Shown here: piece after piece, positions 51,601-59,783 of the stretch
Numbering within the stretch: the first letter of the stretch is position 1
How the letters are laid out: each line of letters starts with the position of its first letter
Source of the DNA: Bacillota bacterium
GTDB lineage: Bacteria > Bacillota > UBA4882 > UBA8346
Length of the DNA: 64,000 bases
Direction of reading: 5' to 3'
Assembly: GCA_029776205.1 (NCBI GenBank)
Contig: JAKOTQ010000118.1
Span: 1-64,000 of the forward strand
The notes under the pieces: model-generated
What the model saw: only the letters and a program-made list of their open reading frames with translations
Told to the model about the DNA's origin: nothing
Databases searched by the model: none
Program-made: the position numbers and the translations under genes

Positions 51601-53214
51601 TATTGCTTTTTCAAATTGCTCTTTCAAGAGACGACGGAGAACTTTTCCCACCGAACTTCGGGGCAAGGCGTCCACAATGGAAACTTTATGGGGTACCTTG
51701 AATTTGGACAAGTGTTGACTGCAGAATTGCTTCAACTCTTTTTCGGTTACAACGGCACCTTCTTTAAGAACCACGAATGCTTGAGGTACTTCGCCCCGCA
51801 ATTCATGGGGAACTCCGATAACGGCTACTTCTTTCACTGCCGGGTGGGTATAAAGCAAGTCTTCGATTTCACGAGGATAGATCTTTTCGCCGCCCATAAT
51901 GATCATATCCTTAAGCCGGTCTGCAATATACAGGTAACCATCAGCATCGCGTTTGACCAGATCACCCGTATGGAGCCATCCGTCTTTAAGGACCAAGGCC
52001 GTTTCGTCGGGTTTTTGCCAATATCCTTGCATCACCTGAGGCCCTTTGACGACCAGTTCCCCAATGCGTTCCGGAGCTGTAATGATTTCACCGGTTTGGG
52101 GATCAACGATGCGGACTTCTGTGTCGGGGAAGGGCAGGCCGATACTTCCGGTTTTAACCGTGCCATAAATCGGATTAACGGCAACGATGGGCGAAGCTTC
52201 GGAAAGGCCATAACCTTCTACCAGTTTTCCTCCGGTTAGTTTTTGAAATTTATCCTGGATGGCCGGGGGAAGTGGCGCGGATCCGCTGACGCACGCTTCG
52301 ATGGAGCTCAGATCATAGTTGTGGTTTTCCCGGGCAGCGATAGCGCCATACATGGCAGGCACGCCCATAAACAAGTTGGGACGATGTTTATCGATTAAGG
52401 CCATCAGTTCATTAAGATCAAATTTGGGCATGAGTAACATCGAAGAACCGGTATAAACGGGAACATTCATACTGGTGGTCAAACCGTAAATATGGAAAAG
52501 CGGAATGACAGCGACAAATCGGCCGTCGCCATCTTGGAAGACATTTTTGAACCACTCCCGGAATTGGATTACATTGGCTAAAAGATTGAAATGGGTTAAA
52601 ACAGCGCCTTTCGACCGTCCGGTGGTTCCGCCTGTATATTGGAGAGTGGCGATGGACCGACTGGTGATGGGTGCCTGAGGGTCCGACGTCGAGCAGGAGA
52701 AAAGGTGTTGCTCTAAACGAATAGCTTCCGGTAAGGACGGCGTGTATTCCTGCGATGGGGAAAAGGGCGTTTTAATGTCGGTTACAATGACTTGAGCTTT
52801 GGATGCAATATCTTTGTATACAGGTAAAATTTCAACGCAAGTAACGACGGCTTTTAAAGCGCTGTCATCAACTAAAAAGGTCAGATCGTCCCCTTTGAAT
52901 TGGGGATTGATGGGGACGGCAATAGCTCCGGCCCGTAAGGTACCATAGTAAGCGATGATAAATTGGGGAGAGTTCGGCAATTGAATACCTACCCGGTCTC
53001 CAGGTTGAATGCCGCGGCCGATCAGAAAATTGGCCATTTGAGAGACGAGATCATTCAGTTGGGTATAAGACCATGAGGCATTTTGATAGACCATGGATGT
53101 ATGTTGCGGATACTTTTCAGCCGTTTGATGAAGGACTGCGGGTAAAGTTAAGTCAGGATAATCTAAATGATATGAAATACCGGATTCATAATGTTCTAAA
53201 CCTGGTTGTTTCAC
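51598..53214 (-). CDS. Long-chain fatty acid--CoA ligase (AMP-forming)
   Basis: 538 residues. Adenylate-forming enzyme: A3 motif LQYTGGTTGRSKGAVLTH (about residues 170-187), YGLSEASP, GWLHTGDLVKRDADGYLYIADRLKDMII and the C-terminal PRSSVGKVLRRLL with the catalytic Lys. The GTG at 53214 after GAGAGGAG is the start. Activates fatty acids for degradation or lipid synthesis. Convergent with kor; no partner gene on its own strand except the distant rluA-type gene. Confidence 0.9.
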   Translation of the reverse strand: MKQPGLEHYESGISYHLDYPDLTLPAVLHQTAEKYPQHTSMVYQNASWSYTQLNDLVSQMANFLIGRGIQPGDRVGIQLPNSPQFIIAYYGTLRAGAIAVPINPQFKGDDLTFLVDDSALKAVVTCVEILPVYKDIASKAQVIVTDIKTPFSPSQEYTPSLPEAIRLEQHLFSCSTSDPQAPITSRSIATLQYTGGTTGRSKGAVLTHFNLLANVIQFREWFKNVFQDGDGRFVAVIPLFHIYGLTTSMNVPVYTGSSMLLMPKFDLNELMALIDKHRPNLFMGVPAMYGAIAARENHNYDLSSIEACVSGSAPLPPAIQDKFQKLTGGKLVEGYGLSEASPIVAVNPIYGTVKTGSIGLPFPDTEVRIVDPQTGEIITAPERIGELVVKGPQVMQGYWQKPDETALVLKDGWLHTGDLVKRDADGYLYIADRLKDMIIMGGEKIYPREIEDLLYTHPAVKEVAVIGVPHELRGEVPQAFVVLKEGAVVTEKELKQFCSQHLSKFKVPHKVSIVDALPRSSVGKVLRRLLKEQFEKAI

Positions 53215-53305
53215 AATTAGTCTCCTCTCATTTAAAATGACAAAAAACAACTCCAAAAAATTTCTGTATAATTTTTTAAATTCCTCTAAATTATTTTATA
53301 TTTCG

Positions 53306-54202
53306 TTACATTTTGACTAACAAGTTTTTCAAGAGATGGTATAAATCTTCCGGTATATCAGCCCGAAACCGGAGACGTTTCCGAGTTCTGGGATGAATAA
53401 AAGAAAGAAGAGCGGCATGAAGCGCCGGACGATGGAACTCCGAATGGACACTGTCATATAGGGTGTCGCCCCATAAGGGATGTCCGGTATGGGAGAGATG
53501 AACCCGGATCTGATGGGTCCGTCCGGTAAAGATTTTAACGGCCAATAACGAAGCCTCTGACGAGCGAATTAATGAACGGAATCGGGTGATCGAAGGTTTT
53601 CCCAAGGCAGAAATCTGGCGTTTGGGGGTTTCCGCCAGTGACAGAATGGGAGCATCAATACGGCCGCTGGTTTTAGGGATTTCACCTTCGCAAATGGCCA
53701 GGTAGAGACGGTGAATTTGGTTGGATTCGATTTGGAGATCCAGTTGTTGATGGGCCCAGGCATTTTTAGCAATGAGAATCAGGCCGGATGTAAGTCGATC
53801 CAAACGGTGCACCGGATGAAATCCGGCATTTTCTCCACGAGTTTCCCAATGATAACGCAAAGCATTGGCTAACGTTCCGGAGCGGTGTTTCATTGTAGGA
53901 TGGACCACCATGCCAGCGGGTTTGTTGATGACGATCAGATCGGAATCCTCATAGACAATATCTAACGGGATGTTTTCGCCGGCAAACGGTTGGGGAGGAG
54001 TTTCAGGAAAAGCAATCACTAAAATATCTCCGGTTTGAAGCAGGTATCTGACGGTAACGATATGACCGTTGACCTGTATCGCATTGTGACGTTTGAGGGA
54101 ACGGATACCGGTTCGTGACAGATTTAAATATTGGCGTAAAAAGGAGTGAAGCGTCATTCCGGACCATTCTGCCGGAATATGAATGGTGTGAATATTGGAC
54201 AT
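53306..54202 (-). CDS. RluA family pseudouridine synthase
   Basis: 298 residues. N-terminal S4-like domain (TLHSFLRQYLNLSRTGIRSLKRHNAIQVNG), then the catalytic domain with VHRLDRLTSGLILIAK (catalytic Asp) and GRTHQIRVHLSHTGHPLWGDTLY. Modifies rRNA or tRNA uridines; the exact position is not predictable. Minus strand, upstream of the ligase gene with about 90 bases between. Confidence 0.92.
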   Translation of the reverse strand: MSNIHTIHIPAEWSGMTLHSFLRQYLNLSRTGIRSLKRHNAIQVNGHIVTVRYLLQTGDILVIAFPETPPQPFAGENIPLDIVYEDSDLIVINKPAGMVVHPTMKHRSGTLANALRYHWETRGENAGFHPVHRLDRLTSGLILIAKNAWAHQQLDLQIESNQIHRLYLAICEGEIPKTSGRIDAPILSLAETPKRQISALGKPSITRFRSLIRSSEASLLAVKIFTGRTHQIRVHLSHTGHPLWGDTLYDSVHSEFHRPALHAALLSFIHPRTRKRLRFRADIPEDLYHLLKNLLVKM

Positions 54203-54433
54203 GTAAATACCGCCATCTCTAAATTACTTTTTTATATTATATCAGATAAACGGGTTTTTCTCAGAACTTTCGGTTTGAGAAAGGATAGGTTATGGGGAAA
54301 AGGACGCTTAGTCAAACTGGTTACTCCAAATCCTATTTGGTTCACCGAATCTTTGTCCTTTGAATATATTAACAATGAGCTAAAAGCATAAAAACGGGTG
54401 TTACAAAAATCGCGAGATAAGGCGGGATTTAAC

Positions 54434-55357
54434 ATGGAGAGTATAAATCGAATCAAGCGGGAACTTATCGTAGTGTTATTGTGGTTGATCGAAAAATTGG
54501 ATAAACGGTTGAGTACTCCGATTCAACAAGCATTGTCCATAGTAAAAGGCGATTTGCCAGATATTGATGTAATCTCCGAGATTGAAGATAAGATCAAGCA
54601 AATGAGTGCCGGGGTAACTGGGGATCCACTGGTTATCGAAACCCAAGTCTATTTGCGGTTACTTGGATTTCCTATCGGGAGTTTCGGACCCAATCAAAAT
54701 GGGGTTGATGCCAAATTTGGCGATGCGACCAGAGAAGCGCTAGGTGTATTTGAAAAGATGCATCAAATCGAGGTGACTGGTGAAATTACCCATTCTACAT
54801 TGGCTTTGTTGGAAAAACAGGTTTATAACGGGGCAAGTTATCGACAATTAGCAAAAGAAGCTTGGGACCGGGGAGTACGGCTGGATATTGGAAAAGCGGT
54901 TTCGAAAGCAGCATTTGTAAATGTCATTTATTATTATGCGGTCATTGATGAGTTTGAAAGTAAAGTTCCGGCAGCAGTGACGACGGTTCAGGCGATTTTG
55001 GAATCCGGCTATGGGCAATCGGTTCCGGTGGATATCAACACCAAACAGTATAGTTACAATTTGTTTGGGATTAAAGGAACCGGTCCGGCCGGATCCGTCA
55101 GCAGTTGGACCCGGGAAGAAACCAGCAGTGGCATATGGGAGCCCCAACTGGCCCGGTTTAAAGCTTTTCATTCTTATGAGGAATCAATTAAAGGTCACAG
55201 TCAGTTCTTTTATGATAATCTCAAGCGGTATGGAGCTGCGTTTCAAACCAACAATCCGAAAGACTTCGCACGGGAAATCGCTAAGGCAGGATATGCTACC
55301 GATTCAAAATATGCGGATAAACTTATTTATTTGATGACGTATTGGGGACTTGTTTGA
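54434..55357 (+). CDS. Peptidoglycan-binding protein with glucosaminidase (GH73-type) domain
   Basis: 307 residues. A short N-terminal helical segment (ELIVVLLWLIEKLDKRL) is followed by a peptidoglycan-binding domain (about residues 60-135: ETQVYLRLLGFPIGSFGPNQNGVDAKFGDATREALGVF) and a C-terminal endo-beta-N-acetylglucosaminidase domain with the catalytic Glu in ILESGYGQS and YNLFGIKGTGPAGSVS. No clear signal peptide. Start at ATG 54434 is chosen for the MESINRIK start; the ribosome binding site is weak. Next to cwlD, so probably cell-wall or spore-cortex related. Confidence 0.85.
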   Translation: MESINRIKRELIVVLLWLIEKLDKRLSTPIQQALSIVKGDLPDIDVISEIEDKIKQMSAGVTGDPLVIETQVYLRLLGFPIGSFGPNQNGVDAKFGDATREALGVFEKMHQIEVTGEITHSTLALLEKQVYNGASYRQLAKEAWDRGVRLDIGKAVSKAAFVNVIYYYAVIDEFESKVPAAVTTVQAILESGYGQSVPVDINTKQYSYNLFGIKGTGPAGSVSSWTREETSSGIWEPQLARFKAFHSYEESIKGHSQFFYDNLKRYGAAFQTNNPKDFAREIAKAGYATDSKYADKLIYLMTYWGLV

Positions 55358-55366
55358 CTGCCTGTG

Positions 55367-55392
55367 TAAAACCGCTTCTCGGAGGTTTTTTT
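55367..55392 (+). terminator. Terminator after the glucosaminidase gene
   Basis: AAAACC (55368-55373) pairs with GGTTTT (55384-55389) via an imperfect loop, followed by TTT. Moderate. Confidence 0.5.
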
Positions 55393-55494
55393 ATTGGTTT
55401 GGATCAAGGTAGGCTCCTTTTCATAACCGGACCATCTTTGAAATATATTTAAAAGAATTCAAATGGAATGGATGAGATGAAGAGGTGGTCTTTG

Positions 55495-56220
55495 ATGGTA
55501 ATTATCCTTTCCAAACCGATGGTTCGGTTGATTTTATTAATTGCTGCCATCATCTGTGTTGGAATGTCCTATATATGCTGGTATTTTGAATCATTTTGGA
55601 CACAGGGCAGCCTGAGTCGGTTGACGCTATTGATTGATCCCGGCCACGGTGGAGTGGACGGAGGGGCACAGGATGACCATGGAAACCTGGAGAAACATAT
55701 CAATTTAGCCATCGGGTTAAAAGTTCGGGAACAGTTGAAAGCCAGCGGGATTCATATCGTGATGACCCGGGAGGAGGATACGGATTTGGCGCCTTTTCGC
55801 ATTGGACAACGAGGAAGGCACCGCCGGGATCTGATGGCCCGGATTGAAAAGGCCCGGAGTAATAACTGCCTCTTTTTGGTGAGCATTCATTGTGATGCTT
55901 CGGTGGAGACGAAACGCCGGGGAGCATTTGTTTTTTATAATTATCTGTCTGCTGAAAGCAAGGAGTTGGCCCAGACCATTCAACAAGAGCTTAATCAACT
56001 CCAACAACGGCAATTTAAAGCTGCTCCCGGCAAATATTTGATTATTCGCCAACCCGGAATTACCGGGGTTTTGATTGAAGTCGGCTTTTTATCAAATCCA
56101 GAAGAAGCTGCTTTACTACAGCAGGAAGAATATCAGTCAAAGCTGGCTTTGGCGATAGCCAAGGGTATTCTTCAATATTGCCGTAATTTTGCAACGCAAT
56201 CAGCGGATTCCAAAAGATGA
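55495..56220 (+). CDS. cwlD: N-acetylmuramoyl-L-alanine amidase CwlD (spore cortex)
   Basis: 241 residues from the ATG 55495 behind AGAGGTGG. Signal/anchor helix (VRLILLIAAIICVGMSYIC), then amidase_3 with LLIDPGHGGVDGGA (zinc His), Glu in NLEKHINL, VSIHCDAS (His) and GVLIEVGFLSNPEE (catalytic Glu). In B. subtilis CwlD with PdaA forms muramic-lactam in cortex peptidoglycan. It lies after the glucosaminidase gene. Confidence 0.9.
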   Translation: MVIILSKPMVRLILLIAAIICVGMSYICWYFESFWTQGSLSRLTLLIDPGHGGVDGGAQDDHGNLEKHINLAIGLKVREQLKASGIHIVMTREEDTDLAPFRIGQRGRHRRDLMARIEKARSNNCLFLVSIHCDASVETKRRGAFVFYNYLSAESKELAQTIQQELNQLQQRQFKAAPGKYLIIRQPGITGVLIEVGFLSNPEEAALLQQEEYQSKLALAIAKGILQYCRNFATQSADSKR

Positions 56221-56276
56221 GATAAATGGAAATATATGAGTCGATATATGATAAAATTGGCAATATTTATAAAAAT

Positions 56277-56307
56277 TTGTGCAAAAATTAACCTTTTTTG
56301 TTATAAT
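56277..56307 (+). promoter_or_regulatory. Extended -10 promoter for the AraC-type gene
   Basis: TTGTGC (56277-56282), 19-bp spacer, and TTGTTATAAT (TGn plus perfect TATAAT at 56302-56307). Confidence 0.6.
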
Positions 56308-56365
56308 GATATTAACAAACAGTCAACTTCAGGCAACGGATGATTCCCCTAGGGGAGGGAGACGA

Positions 56366-57232
56366 TTGGAAGAATTACACTTGTATTATAAGAATAAAGC
56401 GGATTCTCTCCTATTACTTCACCGTACGGAACATGACCGGTTTTCGATGAAAAGTTGCCATTTTCATAAGCGCTATGAGATTTACTATTTGTTTTCTGGA
56501 GAAAGGTACTATTTCATTAAAGACCGGTCTTACCGTGTTCAGGCCGGAGATTTGGTTTTTATTCCGCCGAATGCCATTCATAAAACAGCAGATACTGAAA
56601 GAGCCGTTCCTCATGAGCGGGTGGTGATTGAGGCCGATACATCGATCTTTTCTACTATGGATGAAGCGATCTGCACTGCTTTTCAACCTCATATTTTGGG
56701 AGATGGTATTATCAAGCTATCCTTAAAAGAGCAATTATTTGTCGAAAATATCTTGCGTTCCATGTTAAATGAAGCTGCAACACAACATTTGGGGTTTGAA
56801 AATTATTTACATGCTTTGCTGCAGCAGTTACTGATATTCGTTGCCCGGTTTATCCAATATTCCGGTCGAAATACCGGCCAGGGCCATCTTCCCAAAACCC
56901 ATCAGAAAGTCAATGAAATTGTGGAATATATCAACAAGAATTATGCTTCCAATTTGACATTGAGCAATGTAGCTAATGCCTACAATTTGAATCCGGTCTA
57001 TCTTAGCCGGATCTTCAAAGAAATTACTGGATTTACGTTTTTGGAATACCTGAACAATGTCCGCATTTCTGAAGCAAAGCGGCTGTTGCGGGAGAGTGAG
57101 ATGAAGGTGATCGCTATTGCAAATGAAGTGGGGATGGACAACCAGTCTCATTTTGGCAGAGTGTTTAAAGCAGTTACCGGTACAACGCCATTGCAATATC
57201 GGAAAGAGATCGGACGGTTGGCAGAACGTTAA
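56366..57232 (+). CDS. AraC family transcriptional regulator with cupin domain
   Basis: 288 residues from the TTG at 56366, five bases after AGGGGAGGGA. N-terminal cupin sensor (KSCHFHKRYEIYYLFSGERYYFIKDRSYRVQAGDLVFIPPNAIHK; His residues may bind metal or ligand). C-terminal AraC DNA-binding domain with two helix-turn-helices (NLTLSNVANAYNLNPVYLSRIFKEITG; IAIANEVGMDNQSHFGRVFK). Single gene; the effector is unknown and no sugar locus is adjacent. Confidence 0.9.
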   Translation: MEELHLYYKNKADSLLLLHRTEHDRFSMKSCHFHKRYEIYYLFSGERYYFIKDRSYRVQAGDLVFIPPNAIHKTADTERAVPHERVVIEADTSIFSTMDEAICTAFQPHILGDGIIKLSLKEQLFVENILRSMLNEAATQHLGFENYLHALLQQLLIFVARFIQYSGRNTGQGHLPKTHQKVNEIVEYINKNYASNLTLSNVANAYNLNPVYLSRIFKEITGFTFLEYLNNVRISEAKRLLRESEMKVIAIANEVGMDNQSHFGRVFKAVTGTTPLQYRKEIGRLAER

Positions 57233-57340
57233 TATTTCTTCGAGGATTTTGAGGTAATCCTTGATAAACTCCAAAATTTTGGGTGGCAGCAAATACACCA
57301 AATGATCACAATTTTCAGATACAGAATAAGCTAAAAATGA

Positions 57341-57366
57341 AAGAGCCGGCAGAAGTACCGGCTCTT
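57341..57366 (-). terminator. Terminator of the oadB operon
   Basis: AAGAGCCGG (57341-57349) pairs with CCGGCTCTT (57358-57366). On the minus strand it is followed by TCATTTTTAG. Confidence 0.75.
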
Positions 57367-57412
57367 ATCGTCTATTGAACATTCATAGTTTAAAACGTAG
57401 ACTCTATTGTTC

Positions 57413-57529
57413 TTACTTAATGAATTTCATCATCAGTTTGGTTATGATATAAAACAGGATCAAAACTGCAAAGACGCCGCTTAAACCGTAAAGAGAGGCG
57501 AGTAAGCCTAATTGAAATGTATGACCCAT
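57413..57529 (-). CDS. OadG-related small membrane subunit
   Basis: A 38-residue protein, too small for routine ORF lists. Minus-strand AAGGAGG lies eight bases before the ATG. The peptide is one hydrophobic helix (YGLSGVFAVLILFYIITKLM) with a short FQLGLLASLY start, the pattern of small OadG-like subunits encoded next to decarboxylase beta subunits. It lies 30 bases behind oadB in the same direction, so it is probably an accessory subunit of the sodium pump. Confidence 0.8.
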   Translation of the reverse strand: MGHTFQLGLLASLYGLSGVFAVLILFYIITKLMMKFIK

Positions 57530-57559
57530 AACGAATTCCTCCTTTATTTCATCTCACCA

Positions 57560-58675
57560 TTATTTTAAGAGTGCCGGGACAATCGCCAGTAATAAACCAC
57601 CGGCTACGATGGAACCTAATTGGCCTGCAACATTTGCGCTGATGGCCTGCATTAAAACAAAGTTGGTAGGATCTTCTTTTTGGGCCATTCGTTGAATAAC
57701 CCGGGCAGACATCGGAAATGCGGAAATACCGGCTGCGCCCACCATCGGATTGACTTTCTTCTTCAGGAAAAGGTTGAGGAATTTCGCAAACAAAACGCCA
57801 CCGGCAGTGTCGAATACGAATGCTAACAAGCCCATACCCATAATCATCAAGGTGTTAATGTTCAGGAAGTCTTCGGCGACCATGGTTGATCCAATGGTGA
57901 TACCAAGTAAGAGAGTGACGAGGTTTGCCAGTTCGTTTTGGGCGGATTTGGAAAGGCGATCCAACACGCCACATTCCCGAATCAGGTTACCGAACATCAA
58001 CAATCCGACGAGTGCCACGCTGATCGGAGCGACAATACCGGCAATAACAGTAATCATGATCGGGAAGAGGATCCGGATCAGTTTGGGAACTTCCACAGCT
58101 TTTTGGGCTTCCATCCGGATCATCCGTTCCTTTTTCGTCGTTAACATGCGGATGACCGGCGGCTGAATGATGGGAACCAGTGACATATAAGAATACGCAG
58201 CCACCGAAATGGGAGCCAGTAATTTCTGAGCGAATTTGGTTGCTACGAAGATGGATGTCGGGCCGTCTGCAGCACCGATAATACCGATGGATGCTGCTTC
58301 TTTGAGATCAAACCCCAATAAGATGGCGAACAGCATGGTAGCAAAGATACCAAATTGAGCGGCTGCACCAAAGAACAGCATGAACGGATTTTGGAGCAAC
58401 GGTCCGAAATCGATCATGGCTCCGACAGCGACGAAAATTAAGACAGGGAAGAGTTCAGTCTTAATGCCTGCATTGTATAAAATGCTGAGAACGCCTTCAT
58501 CTCCGAGAACAGACGAAAAGGGGATATTGGCTAAAATAGCTCCAAAACCGATGGGAAGGAGGAGCATCGGTTCATAATCTTTGGCAATGGCCAAATAGAT
58601 TAGAATGCCTCCAATTGCAAACATGACCAGGTTTGTCCAATGTAGATTGAGTATCCCTGATAACAATTCTTCCAT
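57560..58675 (-). CDS. oadB: Na+-translocating decarboxylase beta subunit
   Basis: 371 residues, about nine to eleven membrane helices. GAADGPTSIFVATKFA and the SVAAYSYMSLVPIIQPP stretch carry the conserved Asp and Tyr used for Na+ transport and decarboxylation of carboxybiotin. It is divergent from oadG-BCCP-oadA rather than in one operon with them. The reaction class (oxaloacetate, methylmalonyl-CoA or glutaconyl-CoA decarboxylase) is set by the alpha subunit. Confidence 0.93.
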   Translation of the reverse strand: MEELLSGILNLHWTNLVMFAIGGILIYLAIAKDYEPMLLLPIGFGAILANIPFSSVLGDEGVLSILYNAGIKTELFPVLIFVAVGAMIDFGPLLQNPFMLFFGAAAQFGIFATMLFAILLGFDLKEAASIGIIGAADGPTSIFVATKFAQKLLAPISVAAYSYMSLVPIIQPPVIRMLTTKKERMIRMEAQKAVEVPKLIRILFPIMITVIAGIVAPISVALVGLLMFGNLIRECGVLDRLSKSAQNELANLVTLLLGITIGSTMVAEDFLNINTLMIMGMGLLAFVFDTAGGVLFAKFLNLFLKKKVNPMVGAAGISAFPMSARVIQRMAQKEDPTNFVLMQAISANVAGQLGSIVAGGLLLAIVPALLK

Positions 58676-58818
58676 AAAATTTACGCCTCCTGATGAATGT
58701 TTAGTATGTAATATCTTAGTGGGTGCATCGGCAGGTATGTCTTCGCATAAGATTCACCGAATCCGTTGATGCTATTCATACCCAAAAGGAGCAGCCAAAA
58801 AACCCCCACTTTAAGTTT

Positions 58819-58847
58819 AATTTATCATAAGAATATAAAGTTGTCAT
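58819..58847 (-). promoter_or_regulatory. Promoter for oadB
   Basis: Minus strand ATGACA (58847-58842), 17-bp spacer, TAAATT (58824-58819). The leader of ~140 bases can form a bulged GCAT..CGG/CCGATGC stem (58720-58775). No known riboswitch recognised. Confidence 0.5.
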
Positions 58848-58879
58848 TAGAATTTTAGAAAAGTTAAAGTGGTAAACTC

Positions 58880-58908
58880 TTGATTTTGAAAGTCTTAACT
58901 TGTATCAT
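58880..58908 (+). promoter_or_regulatory. Promoter for oadG-BCCP-oadA
   Basis: TTGATT (58880-58885), 17-bp spacer, TATCAT (58903-58908). Divergent from the oadB promoter by about 35 bases, so one regulator could govern both operons. Confidence 0.5.
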
Positions 58909-59033
58909 ATTAACTATATAAGAGTTTTCTTATTTGAATTAGTTTCATTGTTAAAGTTTTGCCAAAGTTTGTCGAAATTAAAGCCGTTCGGTTTTAAAGC
59001 ATATATTCAAAACTTAGTAAAGGGGAGAAATTG

Positions 59034-59306
59034 ATGGATCAAGCTACACTTATTAATATCGGACTGGCTCTCGTCGGCTTGATAGCGGTTATTTTATTGT
59101 TCATTTTAAAAGCAATAAATAACTTAAACAGCCTGTTAGAGACGATGAAGCTTCAACCGGGAATGTCTGCAGCTGCAGCTCCGGCTTCGGTTCCGACCGT
59201 AGCTGCTGATGGAATTTCCGAAGAAGAAGTGGCTGTCATTTCGGCTGTTATCGCCCAATTGATGCCCGGAAAAACGATTCAGTCGATTCGTTTACACCAG
59301 AAGTAA
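59034..59306 (+). CDS. OadG-type gamma subunit of the sodium-pumping decarboxylase
   Basis: 90 residues: N-terminal membrane helix (LINIGLALVGLIAVILLFILKAI), a flexible Ala/Pro linker and a small acidic C-terminal part. This layout fits OadG/MmdD subunits, which tether the complex. ATG 59034 follows GGGGAG. First gene of a three-gene operon. Confidence 0.8.
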   Translation: MDQATLINIGLALVGLIAVILLFILKAINNLNSLLETMKLQPGMSAAAAPASVPTVAADGISEEEVAVISAVIAQLMPGKTIQSIRLHQK

Positions 59307-59352
59307 ATTAAAGGTTATCTTGTTTAACTAAAAAACGAGGAGGCACTATATA

Positions 59353-59745
59353 ATGCAAAATTTTAAAGTTACCGTGAATGGAAGAGTTTATGAAGTAACC
59401 GTTGAAGAAGGTAGCGGCGCTACAGCTCCGGCTGCAGTTGCTCCGGCCGCTCCGGCCGCTCCGGTTGCTGATGCAGCACCTGCCGCTGCTCCGGCAGCCC
59501 CGAAACCCGTAGGAACTGTTGAAGCCGGGGATGTTGTGGTTAATGCACCGTTGGCCGGTGTAATCCTGTCCGTTAAAGTTAAACCGGGTGAATCGGTGAA
59601 ATATGGTCAGGTATTGCTTACCCTGGAAGCATTGAAGATGGAAAACGAGATCGTTGCTCCCCAAGACGGTGTGGTCAAAGAGATTCTGGTTGATACCGGA
59701 ACCAATGTTAACGTAGGAGATGCCCTGGTTACACTTAAAGCGTAA
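59353..59745 (+). CDS. Biotin carboxyl carrier protein subunit
   Basis: 130 residues: N-terminal FKVTVNGRVYEVTVEE, an Ala/Pro-rich linker (residues 22-52) and a C-terminal biotinyl domain (LAGVILSVKVKPGESV ... EALKMENEI). The biotin Lys is in EALKME; the usual EAMKM is altered at the third residue. AGGAGG before the ATG. It carries the CO2 transferred by the alpha subunit. Confidence 0.93.
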   Translation: MQNFKVTVNGRVYEVTVEEGSGATAPAAVAPAAPAAPVADAAPAAAPAAPKPVGTVEAGDVVVNAPLAGVILSVKVKPGESVKYGQVLLTLEALKMENEIVAPQDGVVKEILVDTGTNVNVGDALVTLKA

Positions 59746-59783
59746 AATGGCTCTCAAAAAATATAAAGAAGGAGGGTATCTCT

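Noticed and set aside
51583-52239. 218-codon plus-strand frame inside the acyl-CoA ligase gene
   Set aside because: It is the shadow of a well-supported minus-strand gene.
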